Source: Cytophagales bacterium CG12_big_fil_rev_8_21_14_0_65_40_12 (lineage in GTDB: Bacteria; Bacteroidota; Bacteroidia; Cytophagales; Cyclobacteriaceae). Taken from it: DNA of 64,000 nucleotides. Positions 51,490 through 60,902 of this stretch are shown here, in pieces (position 1 is the first letter of the stretch; each line of letters starts with the position of its first letter). The notes under the pieces were generated by a model. It saw only the letters and a program-made list of their open reading frames with translations, did no database searches and was not told the DNA's origin. Made by a program: the position numbers and the translations under genes. The stretch covers positions 1 through 64,000 of the forward strand of contig PCUU01000062.1 in NCBI GenBank assembly GCA_002786855.1, written 5' to 3'.

Positions 51490-52632
51490 TTATTTAAAAG
51501 CATCCTGAACTAGCTTCATCATAGGGCCAATTTTATCAGGTTCCAGCCATCGGGCCACCAAAACCATGTTGTTCTTTTTGTCGACCACGATAAAATTACC
51601 CCCAAAGCCCGCAGCATAGTAGATTGATTCGTCTTCAACTTCTTTCCATTTCCTTGGGCCTCTATTCAACCACCACATATAACCATAACTCTCCATGGCT
51701 TCTGAGGGAACTTGAACGGCATCCACCCAATCTTGCGAAATCAGTTGTTGGTTCTTCCATTTCCCATTGTTCAAGAAAAGTAGCCCGAATCGTGCGTGGT
51801 CAAGCGCACTGATGAAAATACCTCCTCCCGAATGCCCTCCTCCCGTCACTGACTGCATTTTGGCACCGTCTATATCTACCCAGGCATTGTCATAACCAAA
51901 CCAACGCCACGTAGTCGAAGCACCAATCGGATCCATTATGGCCTCCTTCAAAACTTGGGGCAAGGGCTTTCTCCATACATGTAAAAGCGAATAGGCCAAT
52001 ACATTCACCCTTACGTCATTGTATTCCATAAAAGTGCCTGGCTCTTTTAATTCACGGTATTTCCATTCATCCAGTCCACCTTGTCTTGGCGGGCGGTCAG
52101 CCCAATCCTTACCACCCCAAAGTTCTCCCGACCAGTCAGAGGATTGATTGAGCAGCATATGCCATGTGATTTTAGCATTGTGATCACCATCAAAAGTACC
52201 GTCCCACACATAGTCCCCGACTTTATCCTGGACATTGGCGATGAGACCAGCATCCAAGGCAAGGCCGGCCATTGTAGAAAGATAACTTTTTGTAGTGCTG
52301 AAAGTCATATCTACGCGATTTACATCGCCCCATTGGGCCACTATGTAGCCATCTTTAATGATCACACCTGCCGGGCCGCCTCGCTTTCTTGTTGGCCCAG
52401 CGATTTTATGAAAAGGTTCTGCTTTGAAACCTTCTAGAATCGCGACCCTTAAATCTTTTGAACCTGAATACTCATTGGCTTCTGCATATTTAACCGCATT
52501 GGCCAGTTTTTCGGCATTCAACCCAAGTGATTGGGGCGATTTCGTTTCCCACTTTCCTCTTTCAGGAAAGTAGACTTGCGCATTCAAAGAGAGGGCTAGT
52601 AAGAAAATAGTAAGGAATAGGGCAGATTTCAT
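51490..52632 (-). CDS. Secreted serine hydrolase (class C beta-lactamase fold)
   Basis: The 380-aa protein has a signal peptide ending near LNAQ (residue 19). The penicillin-binding-protein fold shows the nucleophile motif STTK (in TFSTTKSYLS, near 131), Tyr of the second motif in MEYNDVRVNVLAY near 200 and GGGIFISALDHARFG near 270. Members include esterases, peptidases and beta-lactamases. The tight pairing with the MBL lipoprotein suggests joint breakdown of an extracytoplasmic ester or lactone, but this is inference. Confidence 0.85.
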   Translation of the reverse strand: MKSALFLTIFLLALSLNAQVYFPERGKWETKSPQSLGLNAEKLANAVKYAEANEYSGSKDLRVAILEGFKAEPFHKIAGPTRKRGGPAGVIIKDGYIVAQWGDVNRVDMTFSTTKSYLSTMAGLALDAGLIANVQDKVGDYVWDGTFDGDHNAKITWHMLLNQSSDWSGELWGGKDWADRPPRQGGLDEWKYRELKEPGTFMEYNDVRVNVLAYSLLHVWRKPLPQVLKEAIMDPIGASTTWRWFGYDNAWVDIDGAKMQSVTGGGHSGGGIFISALDHARFGLLFLNNGKWKNQQLISQDWVDAVQVPSEAMESYGYMWWLNRGPRKWKEVEDESIYYAAGFGGNFIVVDKKNNMVLVARWLEPDKIGPMMKLVQDAFK

Positions 52633-52705
52633 CGAACAGATTTTTAATCGATTTAACCATTAAAGGCAATAATTACAAAAGAGATTACATGGCGGGAAAA
52701 AACAA

Positions 52706-52731
52706 AGGGAGGCCATCACACCTCCCTTCTA
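52706..52731. repeat. Hairpin AAGGGAGG / CCTCCCTT
   Basis: An 8-bp stem with an 8-base loop, in the 540-base gap between the serine hydrolase and fabI. A second small inverted repeat, ACATGT / ACATGT, follows shortly after. No gene is seen in this part of the gap. Confidence 0.5.
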
Positions 52732-52831
52732 CCTAATCAAAAACATGTAATCAATCACATGTCTCTGTTTTCTTTTGAACGAATCCTTAAGCGAAGATAA
52801 TATTAATTTAACAATCAGTTAATCTTGGCGC

Positions 52832-52990
52832 AAAAAAAAGAGGCGACCCCCTTACGGGATCGCCCTCACCTCAACCCAAAATAAAGCCTAGAAACCCACA
52901 AGAGCCCAGACTCCTTTTGTTTTACTAATCTACTATTCGAATCACCACATTCTATTTTGTTTACGTAGTAGGTCTAGCGAGTGGATTTAG
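52832..52990 (-). ncRNA. Candidate small RNA ending in a terminator
   Basis: On the minus strand a hairpin (GGCGA-t-CCC / GGG-g-TCGCC, 52842-52864) is followed by eight T (52832-52839), a convincing intrinsic terminator. The ~150 bases that would precede it contain no sensible reading frame but show local complementarity (CTACTA / TAGTAG). The 5' end at about 52990 is a guess. It may instead be a terminator without a stable RNA. Confidence 0.25.
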
Positions 52991-53172
52991 CTATCTAAAA
53001 AATAAATAATCTGCACAAAGGCAGCTCAACTTGGCTAAGCCTGTGGCTTCATAGAACAGGCTTGAACTGGGATCAAGAATTTAGTACAGGTGGAATGTTC
53101 AGGCCATTCAATTTTAGTGTCGGTTTATTAAATTGAATGCCTATTTTTATGGCCGAATTAAGAAAATGCATT

Positions 53173-53988
53173 ATGGCACATAATCTATTAAAAGGTAAAA
53201 GAGGAATCATCTTTGGCGCATTAGACGAACGCTCTATCGCTTGGAAAGTAGCACAAGTAGCAAAAGCTGAGGGCGCGGTTTTCACACTTACCAATGCCCC
53301 TATCGCCATGCGAATGGGTGAAATCAACAAACTTGCGGCAGAATGTGGTTCAGAAGTAATTGCAGCAGACGCAACCTCAATTGAAGACCTTGAAAATCTA
53401 TTCACCAAGTCAATGGAAATACTTGGCGGCAAGATTGACTTTGTTTTACACTCCATCGGCATGAGCCCTAACGTGAGAAAAGGTCGCGATTATGGCGATT
53501 TGAACTACGATTGGTTAATGAAGACTTTAGATGTTTCAGCCATCTCATTCCATAAAGTAATGCAGACAGCCGAAAAATTAGACGCAATGAACGAATGGGG
53601 TTCTATTATGGGACTATCCTACATCGCTGCGCAAAGAACTTTCCCGGATTACTCGGATATGGCACATGCCAAAGCAATGCTAGAGTCTATTGCACGTAGC
53701 TATGGCGAACGCTTTGCCAGATTGAAGAAAGTTAGGGTGAACACTATTTCTCAATCACCAACCATGACCACTGCGGGTACAGGTGTTGGCGGATTCGATG
53801 TGTTCTATGATTATGCAGATAAACTTAGCCCACTTGGCAATGCAAGTGCTCTGGATTGCGCCAATTACTGTGCAGTAATGTTCTCTGATATGACGAAAAT
53901 GGTGACCATGCAAAACCTAATGCATGATGGCGGTTTCTCAACTTCTGGCATGACAGACGCACTTGTTGAGCAGCTTAAGAAAGACTAA
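53173..53988 (+). CDS. fabI: Enoyl-ACP reductase FabI
   Basis: The 271-aa divergent SDR begins LLKGKRGIIFGALDERSIAW, the usual FabI opening with a non-standard glycine motif. The active-site pair is in DYSDMAHAKAML (Tyr and Lys seven residues apart), preceded by IMGLSYIAAQRTFP. It performs the last reduction in each fatty-acid elongation cycle using NAD(P)H. The frame is open from 53137, but MAHNLLKGK at 53173 matches the family start. A terminator follows. Confidence 0.93.
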   Translation: MAHNLLKGKRGIIFGALDERSIAWKVAQVAKAEGAVFTLTNAPIAMRMGEINKLAAECGSEVIAADATSIEDLENLFTKSMEILGGKIDFVLHSIGMSPNVRKGRDYGDLNYDWLMKTLDVSAISFHKVMQTAEKLDAMNEWGSIMGLSYIAAQRTFPDYSDMAHAKAMLESIARSYGERFARLKKVRVNTISQSPTMTTAGTGVGGFDVFYDYADKLSPLGNASALDCANYCAVMFSDMTKMVTMQNLMHDGGFSTSGMTDALVEQLKKD

Positions 53989-54009
53989 GATTCCTTTCAA
54001 TCCCTACAG

Positions 54010-54049
54010 AACGGTCTGCTTTTTTAGTTAAAACAGCAGACCGTTTTAA
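54010..54049 (+). terminator. Terminator of fabI
   Basis: AACGGTCTGCT pairs with AGCAGACCGTT around a T/A-rich loop and is followed by TTAATT. It lies 21 bases after the fabI stop. Confidence 0.75.
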
Positions 54050-54065
54050 TTATAACTGTTGCACT

Positions 54066-54875
54066 ATGGTAAGTTTTCCAAACGCCAAAATAAACCTTGG
54101 GCTATTCATTACAGATCGCCTCCCGAATGGCTACCATGCTATCGAAAGCTGCCTCTTCCCTATTCCATGGTGCGATGTACTGGAGTTTGTTCCTTCGAAA
54201 CAGCTACAATTCGCATCAAGTGGTATTGCAATCCCTGGAAATGAAAAAGACAACCTTGTTTTAAAAGCCTACAAACTTCTACGTAAAAATTTTTCATTGC
54301 CCGATTTAAGCGTTCACCTTCATAAAATCATTCCAATGGGTGCGGGTTTAGGAGGGGGATCAGCTGATGCCGCTTTTATGCTAAAGATGCTCAATCATGA
54401 GTTTCAACTATTTTTAGATGATTCCATTCTCGAAGAGTACGCGGCACAATTAGGAAGCGACTGCCCTTTTTTTATTCAGAACAAGCCTGCAATCGCAAGG
54501 GGTACAGGAACTGATTTAAAAACGATCACTTTCGACTTAAAAGGCTATTGGCTTGCGCTGATTAAACCTGATGTTCATATTTCTACCCAGGAAGCTTATG
54601 CAGGTGTGAGTCCAAAGGCCAGTGAGGTTGATCTAGAAGAGTTGATTTTATCGAAAGATTTCGGTCTTTGGAGAACAGAATTAGTGAATGATTTTGAGGC
54701 CTCTATTTTCCCGAAACATCCTATTTTAGCAGAACTCAAAGCCAAATTTTACGAATCTGGAGCCGCGTATGCCGCCATGAGTGGTTCTGGTTCTACGATT
54801 TTTGGAATCTTCGAAAATGAGCCAAACCTTTCAGGTTTCTTTACAGAATGGACGCCCAAGATCATCAAAATTTGA
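54066..54875 (+). CDS. ispE: 4-diphosphocytidyl-2-C-methyl-D-erythritol kinase IspE
   Basis: The 269-aa GHMP kinase has the opening FPNAKINLGLFITDRLPNGYH, the ATP loop PMGAGLGGGSADAAF near residue 94, GSDCPFF near 135 and the C-terminal AAMSGSGSTIFGIF. It phosphorylates CDP-methylerythritol in the non-mevalonate isoprenoid pathway. The next gene is convergent, 3 bases away. Confidence 0.94.
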   Translation: MVSFPNAKINLGLFITDRLPNGYHAIESCLFPIPWCDVLEFVPSKQLQFASSGIAIPGNEKDNLVLKAYKLLRKNFSLPDLSVHLHKIIPMGAGLGGGSADAAFMLKMLNHEFQLFLDDSILEEYAAQLGSDCPFFIQNKPAIARGTGTDLKTITFDLKGYWLALIKPDVHISTQEAYAGVSPKASEVDLEELILSKDFGLWRTELVNDFEASIFPKHPILAELKAKFYESGAAYAAMSGSGSTIFGIFENEPNLSGFFTEWTPKIIKI

Positions 54876-54878
54876 CAA

Positions 54879-55796
54879 TCAGACAGCCAATTTACTTTTC
54901 CTCTCAAAAGCCTTTCTCTGCCATCTTTTGATTACTGGATAGCTCAACACAGCAAGAAGAATAATGAGCGTGCCATAATAAAAACCATTGCCCATCTTTT
55001 CATTTTCGCCATAAATCAAAACCGCCAAAATGATCCCATAAACCGGCTCAAGATTCACAGTGAGGTTAATGACGTAGGCAGTAATTCTCTTCATAAGCTC
55101 AACCGAACTTGAAAAGGCATAAACCGTGCAGGCGCCAGAAAGTATAAGCAATAGCCCCCAATCTCGAAGGTTGGGCAGTGCATAAGTGACGGCCTCGCCA
55201 AGGAAAAAATGCTTGTACACAGGTATAAAAAGAGCAATACCTATAGCAGCAGCGGCCATTTCATACAGTGTGATCGTGTATTGAGAAAGTACCTTCGTGT
55301 ACTTGGCATTCAACACCGAAAACAAGGCCGACATAAATGCCGAGGTAACTGCAAGGGTTAACCCGAGCGCATTATTGAATTCAAACCTGAAGATGACATA
55401 CAGCCCACTGATGACCACCAAGCCCATAATCACCTCGAATAACCTGATTCTACGCTTATTGAAAGCAGGCTCAATCAGGCTTGTCCAAAAAGTGGTGGTA
55501 GCCATACCCGCCAAACTCACTGATACATTCGAAACTCTTGCCGATTCAAAAAAAAGAAACCAATGCAAGGCAATCACAAGCCCTGTTAAAATCATCGGAG
55601 TAACATATTCCTTATCAAGGTGAAATGACTTGGCTTTAACATACATAAAACCTGCAAGAATTATTGCTGCCAGTGCAGTGCGATACATTACGACATCGGT
55701 GGCGGGTATCGTCATTTCATTGCCCAGAATGGCCGTAAAGCCCCAAAGGAAAACGATAAAATGTAGCTTGACAAAATCCTTGGTGGTGGCTTCCAT
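54879..55796 (-). CDS. EamA/DMT-family transporter
   Basis: The 305-aa protein has ten predicted membrane helices in two EamA repeats, the 10-TMS drug/metabolite transporter plan. NLEPVYGIILAVLIYGE near 245 is the characteristic second-repeat motif. The substrate is unknown. Its start overlaps the stop of the LptF/LptG gene by one base (TAATG), so it is coupled to tgt-lptF/G transcription. Confidence 0.87.
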   Translation of the reverse strand: MEATTKDFVKLHFIVFLWGFTAILGNEMTIPATDVVMYRTALAAIILAGFMYVKAKSFHLDKEYVTPMILTGLVIALHWFLFFESARVSNVSVSLAGMATTTFWTSLIEPAFNKRRIRLFEVIMGLVVISGLYVIFRFEFNNALGLTLAVTSAFMSALFSVLNAKYTKVLSQYTITLYEMAAAAIGIALFIPVYKHFFLGEAVTYALPNLRDWGLLLILSGACTVYAFSSSVELMKRITAYVINLTVNLEPVYGIILAVLIYGENEKMGNGFYYGTLIILLAVLSYPVIKRWQRKAFERKSKLAV

Positions 55797-56875
55797 TATT
55801 TGGGAACGAAACGATAAATAAACAGCGCAAGAATACTGAAAATTATGTTAGGTAACCACACTGCTAAAACGGGATTCATCGAGCCAGCTTCAGCAATACT
55901 TTTGGTGGCGATAAAAAGTAAAATGTAAATGAAGGCGATCAAAAACCCGAGTGCAATTTGAAAACCAACCCCACCCCTTGTTTTTCTTGATGATAAAATC
56001 ACCCCTATAAAAGTGAGAATGATGGCCGTGAATGGTGACATAAATCGAATCAGTTTTTCGATTTCGTAAATAGGAATATTGTCCGCCCCTTTCAGTTGTA
56101 AATCAGCGATATAATTATCCAATTCGGGCAATGTAAGCGTTTCTTGCAAGCCTTTATTATTACCAAAATCCTGAGGACTCATATTCAGCTTGAGGGTTGT
56201 ATCCACTGTGTTTTTATAAATATAACCTTCGCTGATGTCTCTGATTTCTCGGTGGCTCCAACGAGACAATACCCAGTTAGTTGCTACCGAATCCCACCTG
56301 ATCTCATCGGCAGAAATCTTGTACTTCATCGTCTTTTCTTCAATTTCCTCCAGGGTAAAACTGTAACCAACATTGCGAAACGTATTGTAGGATTTAAGAT
56401 AAACATAGGAAGTTGGACTTACCTTGAAATGAATATCCTCTCCTGCATAACTAAAAGGTTTGTCGAAGTACTTGATTTCGAACGCAATACGCCACTTATT
56501 AGCGTTTGGAATTACCCAGCCAGTAAGCACAAAACTTGTCGCTGCAATCAGCACTGCACCCACAAAAAATGGTCTGAGAAAACGAGGATAGCTGATGCCT
56601 CCAGCCAAAATTGCCACAATTTCGGTATGGCCAGCCATTTTTGAAGTCACAAAAACAGTGGCGATAAAGACCGTGAGGGGGGTAATTAAATTAGCAATGT
56701 AAGGCGCGAAATAAACAAAATATTGAAGGATCAATTTAGAGCTAACGTCATTCTTAATGAAACTTTCATTCCTTTCAGAAAAAGTGATGATCAAGATCAC
56801 CGCTACCAGAATTCCAACGACAAAAACGAAGGTGGTTAAGAATTTTTTAAGAATGTACTTGTCTAAAATGTTCAT
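55796..56875 (-). CDS. LptF/LptG family permease
   Basis: The 359-aa protein has three membrane helices near the N-terminus (about 10-120, beginning LDKYILKKFLTTFVFV), a large periplasmic beta-jellyroll (about 125-270) and three more helices near the C-terminus. This is the plan of the LPS-export permeases LptF/LptG, which work with LptB. The position right after tgt is frequent in Bacteroidota. Which of the two paralogues it is cannot be told by eye. Confidence 0.9.
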   Translation of the reverse strand: MNILDKYILKKFLTTFVFVVGILVAVILIITFSERNESFIKNDVSSKLILQYFVYFAPYIANLITPLTVFIATVFVTSKMAGHTEIVAILAGGISYPRFLRPFFVGAVLIAATSFVLTGWVIPNANKWRIAFEIKYFDKPFSYAGEDIHFKVSPTSYVYLKSYNTFRNVGYSFTLEEIEEKTMKYKISADEIRWDSVATNWVLSRWSHREIRDISEGYIYKNTVDTTLKLNMSPQDFGNNKGLQETLTLPELDNYIADLQLKGADNIPIYEIEKLIRFMSPFTAIILTFIGVILSSRKTRGGVGFQIALGFLIAFIYILLFIATKSIAEAGSMNPVLAVWLPNIIFSILALFIYRFVPK

Positions 56876-58005
56876 TAAAGGCGTTGCGTTACTTTTTTAA
56901 CCATTTTGTTTTTCCACTCAACAAACGTGCCCGCAATTATTTGTTTTCGGGCTTCCTTCACCAACCAAAGGTAAAAAGTAAGGTTATGAATACTGGCGAT
57001 TTGCGCGGCCAATATCTCTTTACTTACCACCAAATGACGCAAATAAGCCTTGGTATAAAAAGTACTTGAATAGCCTCCAAGGTTAGGATCGATTGGGCTA
57101 TGATCGTTTTTCCACTTTTCATTTCGCATATTCAAAATACCCTCGCTTGTGAAAAGCATTCCATTGCGCGCATTCCTTGTAGGCATCACGCAATCAAACA
57201 TGTCGACACCCAAAGCAATGCACTCCAAAATATTTTCAGGGGTACCCACTCCCATTAAGTAACGCGGCTTGTCCTTAGGCAAAATATCACATACCACTTC
57301 GGTTTGCTCGTACATCATTTCGTGGGGTTCACCCACCGAAAGGCCACCAATGGCATTGCCTTCTCGTTCAAATGAGGCGATTGTTTCCGCAGATTTGATC
57401 CTTAAATCTTTGTAAGTGCTGCCTTGCACAATGGGAAATAATGTTTGGCTATATCCATACTTTCCTTCCGTAGCATCAAATCTATCGCAGCATCTTTTTA
57501 ACCAGCGATGTGTCATCTCCATAGACTCACGTGCATAGCCATAATCACATGGATAAGGAGTGCATTCGTCAAAAGCCATGATGATATCCGCTCCAATAGT
57601 TCGCTGAATGTCCATTACTCCTTCCGGAGAAAAGATGTGTTTAGAACCGTCAATATGAGACTTAAAGGTAACGCCTTCTTCTTTTATTTTTCTTGTACCA
57701 GAAAGTGAATAGACTTGATAGCCACCACTGTCGGTCAGGATTGGCTTATTCCAACCGTTGAATTTGTGCAAACCACCCGCAGATTCTATCACGTCAAGCC
57801 CAGGTCGCAGGTATAAATGGTAAGTATTGCCTAGTATGATTTGCGCTTGAATATCCAAATCTAACTCACGCTGATGAACGGCCTTGACAGAACCTGCAGT
57901 ACCCACAGGCATGAAAATGGGAGTTTCAATTACCCCATGATCCGTGATTACCTCTCCTGCTCTTGCCTTAGATTGCTGATCTGTTCCGACTAAATTAAAC
58001 TTCAT
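56875..58005 (-). CDS. tgt: Queuine tRNA-ribosyltransferase (Tgt)
   Basis: The 376-aa enzyme starts at MKFNLVGTD (58005); the frame is also open to 58026. Visible motifs are LTDSGGYQVYSLS (catalytic Asp near 91), IMAFDECTPYP, GGLSVGEPHEMM and FDCVMPTRNARNG. It exchanges guanine 34 for a queuine precursor in tRNAs. Oddly, the zinc cysteines are missing: where E. coli has CDCYTC, this protein reads DPNLGGYSSTFYTKAYLRHL; only the His of IHNL remains. This may be a lineage feature. It is the first gene of the tgt-lptF/G-eamA operon. Confidence 0.93.
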   Translation of the reverse strand: MKFNLVGTDQQSKARAGEVITDHGVIETPIFMPVGTAGSVKAVHQRELDLDIQAQIILGNTYHLYLRPGLDVIESAGGLHKFNGWNKPILTDSGGYQVYSLSGTRKIKEEGVTFKSHIDGSKHIFSPEGVMDIQRTIGADIIMAFDECTPYPCDYGYARESMEMTHRWLKRCCDRFDATEGKYGYSQTLFPIVQGSTYKDLRIKSAETIASFEREGNAIGGLSVGEPHEMMYEQTEVVCDILPKDKPRYLMGVGTPENILECIALGVDMFDCVMPTRNARNGMLFTSEGILNMRNEKWKNDHSPIDPNLGGYSSTFYTKAYLRHLVVSKEILAAQIASIHNLTFYLWLVKEARKQIIAGTFVEWKNKMVKKVTQRL

Positions 58006-58078
58006 CTTTGATTTTTGATCGCACAAAAATAGCAGGATTCATTTATTCTTGTTTGATTAAGCCATCATTTAGTAGGCT

Positions 58079-59182
58079 GTGGTTTTCGAGTTGATTTTTA
58101 TTCTGGTTTTTATGCTGATGATGGTGACCCAGCTTTACTATCATTGGCGTTATTTTGCGCTTCTGCTAAATTTCAGAAGTAGCCCCTCTTATCCGCAAGT
58201 ACCTGTTTCTGTGGTGGTTGCTGCCAATAACGAAGCCAAAAACCTTCATACTTTAATTACCAGTGTTCTTGAACAAGATTATCCCATTTTTGAGTTGATC
58301 ATTGTCAACGATAGGTCTACAGATCACTCAAGCAGTATTTTGAACGAATTAAAAACTAAAGATGCTAGGTTAAAAGTGATTGAGGTTACAGAATTGGCCA
58401 AAGGCTGGAATGGCAAAAAGCAGGCTTTACAATTGGGGATCGAATCGGCCCAATATGTAATCATTTTACTCACTGATGCCGATTGTATTCCCAGCTCAAA
58501 TCAATGGATAAATAAAATGGCCTCGTGCTTCGGCCCGGAGACAGATTTCGTGCTAGGTTTTTCCCCTTATCAAAACAAAAAAGGATTACTCAATCAGTTC
58601 ATCCAGTTCGAAACCCTTTTTACAGCCATTCAATACCTTTCTTTTGCCATAAAAGGCCAACCTTACATGGGGGTTGGAAGAAATTTGGCCTATCGTAAAT
58701 CGGTCTTTCAAAAATATTCGTTCTCAGGCTATGAAGATAAAATGGGTGGAGATGATGATCTGTTCGTGAATGCCCACGCCTATGGACTTAACACCATGAT
58801 TTGCATTGGCCATGCCTCGCACATGGAATCCATCCCGAAGCTTACTTGGAAGGAATATTTCATCCAGAAAATCCGCCATTTATCTGTCGGAAAAAGTTAT
58901 CAGAAGAAAGACCAAACGCGTTTGGGCATTTTTGCGTTAAGTTCGCTGATCGGTTGGATAATGCTAATTTTAGCAGTGTTCATGGGAATGAAACTCACTC
59001 TTATATTAGTGATTTTCAGTATTCGGAGCTTGTCATTTTATGCTATCTTTATCCGGTCAGGTCAAAAACTCAATGTGAATCTTGCCTTTTGGGCACTTCC
59101 ATTCTTTGATCTGTGTTTCAACTTGTATTACCCAATTTTGGGTTTAGTAGCGTTATTAGCAAAAAAAGTTAAATGGAGTTAG
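58079..59182 (+). CDS. Membrane-associated GT2 glycosyltransferase
   Basis: The 367-aa protein has an N-terminal membrane helix (about 3-25) followed by a GT-A domain: VSVVVAANNEAKNLHTLI near 42, VNDRSTDHS near 80, LTDADCIPS near 139 and GGDDDLFVNAHAYG near 223. Two or three membrane helices close the C-terminus. It probably builds a cell-surface glycan or glycolipid. Translation starts at GTG 58079. Its end overlaps the following sigma-factor gene by 10 bases. Confidence 0.87.
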   Translation: MVFELIFILVFMLMMVTQLYYHWRYFALLLNFRSSPSYPQVPVSVVVAANNEAKNLHTLITSVLEQDYPIFELIIVNDRSTDHSSSILNELKTKDARLKVIEVTELAKGWNGKKQALQLGIESAQYVIILLTDADCIPSSNQWINKMASCFGPETDFVLGFSPYQNKKGLLNQFIQFETLFTAIQYLSFAIKGQPYMGVGRNLAYRKSVFQKYSFSGYEDKMGGDDDLFVNAHAYGLNTMICIGHASHMESIPKLTWKEYFIQKIRHLSVGKSYQKKDQTRLGIFALSSLIGWIMLILAVFMGMKLTLILVIFSIRSLSFYAIFIRSGQKLNVNLAFWALPFFDLCFNLYYPILGLVALLAKKVKWS

Positions 59183-59781
59183 GAAAGCAGTTTTCTGAAA
59201 AAGCCCTCAAGGATTTTAAGCTCATCGATTCGGCAGTTGACGACCACAATGAACAGGCTTATGCCGAGCTTATGCAGCGTTATCGCAAACCAGTTTACCA
59301 TATGATCCTTAAAATGATCAGGAATGTGGATGACGCGGAAGACTTAACCATCGAAGCTTTTGCCAAGGCTTTTAAAAACCTCCATAAGTTCAAAAAGGAT
59401 TTCACTTTTAGTACTTGGTTATTTAGAATTGCCACCAACAATACCATTGACTTTATCCGAAAGAAAAGGCTCGATACCATGAGTTTGAATACTTCTTTCA
59501 GTGATGACAATGGCGAAGCCATTACTATTGACGTGCTGGATAAGAACCTAAATCCACAGGAAGAAGCCATCAATACCCAAAAAATTGAGCTCGTGAGGCT
59601 TTTTGTCACCAAGTTGCCCGCAAAATACCAGCGATTGGTAAAACTCCGCTATTTCGATGAGTTGAGTTATGATGAAATTGCCACAGAACTTGATGCCCCT
59701 CTAGGCACCGTAAAAGCGCAGCTTCATCGTGCAAGGGAATTAATGTACGAATTAGTCAAAGGCAAAAAGGAGCACATCTGA
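59173..59781 (+). CDS. ECF-type RNA polymerase sigma factor
   Basis: The 202-aa protein has sigma region 2 (about 28-95, NVDDAEDLTIEAFAKAFKNLHKFK and FSTWLFRIATNNTIDFIRKKR) and region 4 (about 135-190, LPAKYQRLVKLRYFDELSYDEIATEL, then PLGTVKAQLHRAREL). It is a standard Bacteroidota ECF factor without an adjacent anti-sigma gene. It overlaps the glycosyltransferase by 10 bases and precedes rsmG by 26, so the three are likely one operon. Confidence 0.9.
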   Translation: MELGKQFSEKALKDFKLIDSAVDDHNEQAYAELMQRYRKPVYHMILKMIRNVDDAEDLTIEAFAKAFKNLHKFKKDFTFSTWLFRIATNNTIDFIRKKRLDTMSLNTSFSDDNGEAITIDVLDKNLNPQEEAINTQKIELVRLFVTKLPAKYQRLVKLRYFDELSYDEIATELDAPLGTVKAQLHRARELMYELVKGKKEHI

Positions 59782-59807
59782 TAGATTTTTGGTTACTTCG
59801 CACTCAA

Positions 59808-60437
59808 ATGGAATTAATCAAAAAGTATTTCCCCAACCTTACTGAAAAACAGGTAGATCAGTTCTCCCAACTTCAGGCACTCTACTCCGAATGGAATGAG
59901 AAGGTAAACTTGATTTCTCGTAAGGATATTGAGAATCTTTATGAGCGACACATACTTCATTCTTTAGGCATTGCCAAAGTATTTAAATTTGGCCCAAATA
60001 CAGATATTCTGGATGTTGGCACTGGTGGCGGTTTTCCTGGTATTCCTTTGGCGATTCTTTTCCCAGAAGCCAATTTTCACTTGACTGATTCCATTGGTAA
60101 AAAAATCCTAGTGGTAAAAAGCATCAGTGAAGCACTCGGCCTAACCAACGTGGTTGCAGAAAATATCCGAGCAGAAAGTATCAAAGGCAAAAAATTCGAC
60201 TACGTGGTTAGCCGTGCTGTTGCTCAATTGAAGGAGTTTTACCCTTGGGTTAGAAATAAATTCAAAAATCAAGGTGTTGCTGCAAATAAGGCTGGAATCC
60301 TGTATTTGAAAGGTGGTGATTTAGAAGCTGAAATAAAAGAGTCGAAACTCAAGAGAGTTCGACTCCATAGTTTAGAGAAATTCTTCGAAGAGGATTTTTT
60401 CGATACTAAAAAAGTGGTCTATATCCCAAGGCAGTAA
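59808..60437 (+). CDS. rsmG: 16S rRNA (guanine527-N7)-methyltransferase RsmG
   Basis: The 209-aa Rossmann methyltransferase has the SAM loop ILDVGTGGGFPGIPLAI near residue 66 and the RsmG signature VSRAVAQLKEFYPW near 138. NLISRKDIENLYERHILHS precedes it near residue 36. It methylates G527 in the 530 loop of 16S rRNA. It is last in the glycosyltransferase-sigma-rsmG string. Confidence 0.93.
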   Translation: MELIKKYFPNLTEKQVDQFSQLQALYSEWNEKVNLISRKDIENLYERHILHSLGIAKVFKFGPNTDILDVGTGGGFPGIPLAILFPEANFHLTDSIGKKILVVKSISEALGLTNVVAENIRAESIKGKKFDYVVSRAVAQLKEFYPWVRNKFKNQGVAANKAGILYLKGGDLEAEIKESKLKRVRLHSLEKFFEEDFFDTKKVVYIPRQ

Positions 60438-60455
60438 TTCTGACTTGGGACAAGC

Positions 60456-60833
60456 TTAATCCTCTTGCTTTGGTTTAGCCGTGTAGATCAGTATACTGTA
60501 AATCCCAACTAGCGTCCCAATTGGGAAATTGATCAAACCTAAAATTCCGTAAATCAAAGAAGGTGTATTTGCCCATTTGCGCCCATTCATTAGGCCAAAA
60601 CCAATGATGATTTTTGGAATTAAAAAAAGCACGGCTACTCCCCAAAGAATTGAGCTGATTAAATCAAAAATCCATGTAAGTTCAACGGGTACAGGATCGC
60701 CACTGCTTTCTGCCATATGGACAATGAAGTTGACAAAAGCATCATAGAAATAAAGACCAAAAAGCCCTAAAACACTAAAAACAACGAAAAGAATGCCTAG
60801 CGTTCTTTTGTGAGTTGATTCTGAAAAGTCCAT
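60456..60833 (-). CDS. Hypothetical membrane protein
   Basis: The protein of 125 aa has three to four hydrophobic helices (about 12-35, 55-78, 85-115). The longer frame to 60893 would run through a terminator hairpin, so MDFSESTHKR at 60833 is the preferred start. No family is recognised; the closing GTLVGIYSILIYTAK resembles many small DUF membrane proteins. It is convergent with rsmG. Confidence 0.65.
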   Translation of the reverse strand: MDFSESTHKRTLGILFVVFSVLGLFGLYFYDAFVNFIVHMAESSGDPVPVELTWIFDLISSILWGVAVLFLIPKIIIGFGLMNGRKWANTPSLIYGILGLINFPIGTLVGIYSILIYTAKPKQED

Positions 60834-60854
60834 AAGTTGAAGTTTGTTAAATAT

Positions 60855-60880
60855 AAAAAAAGCCTCGATAAATCGAGGCT
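60855..60880 (-). terminator. Terminator of the MacB-like permease gene
   Basis: AGCCTCGAT-aa-ATCGAGGCT, with a T-run on the minus strand. It lies 22 bases after the permease stop codon. Confidence 0.85.
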
Positions 60881-60902
60881 CATTCAAAGTCATTTGTAGC
60901 GT

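Noticed and set aside
60834-60893. Longer N-terminus for the small membrane protein at 60456
   Set aside because: It would include the terminator hairpin of the neighbouring permease gene (60855-60880).
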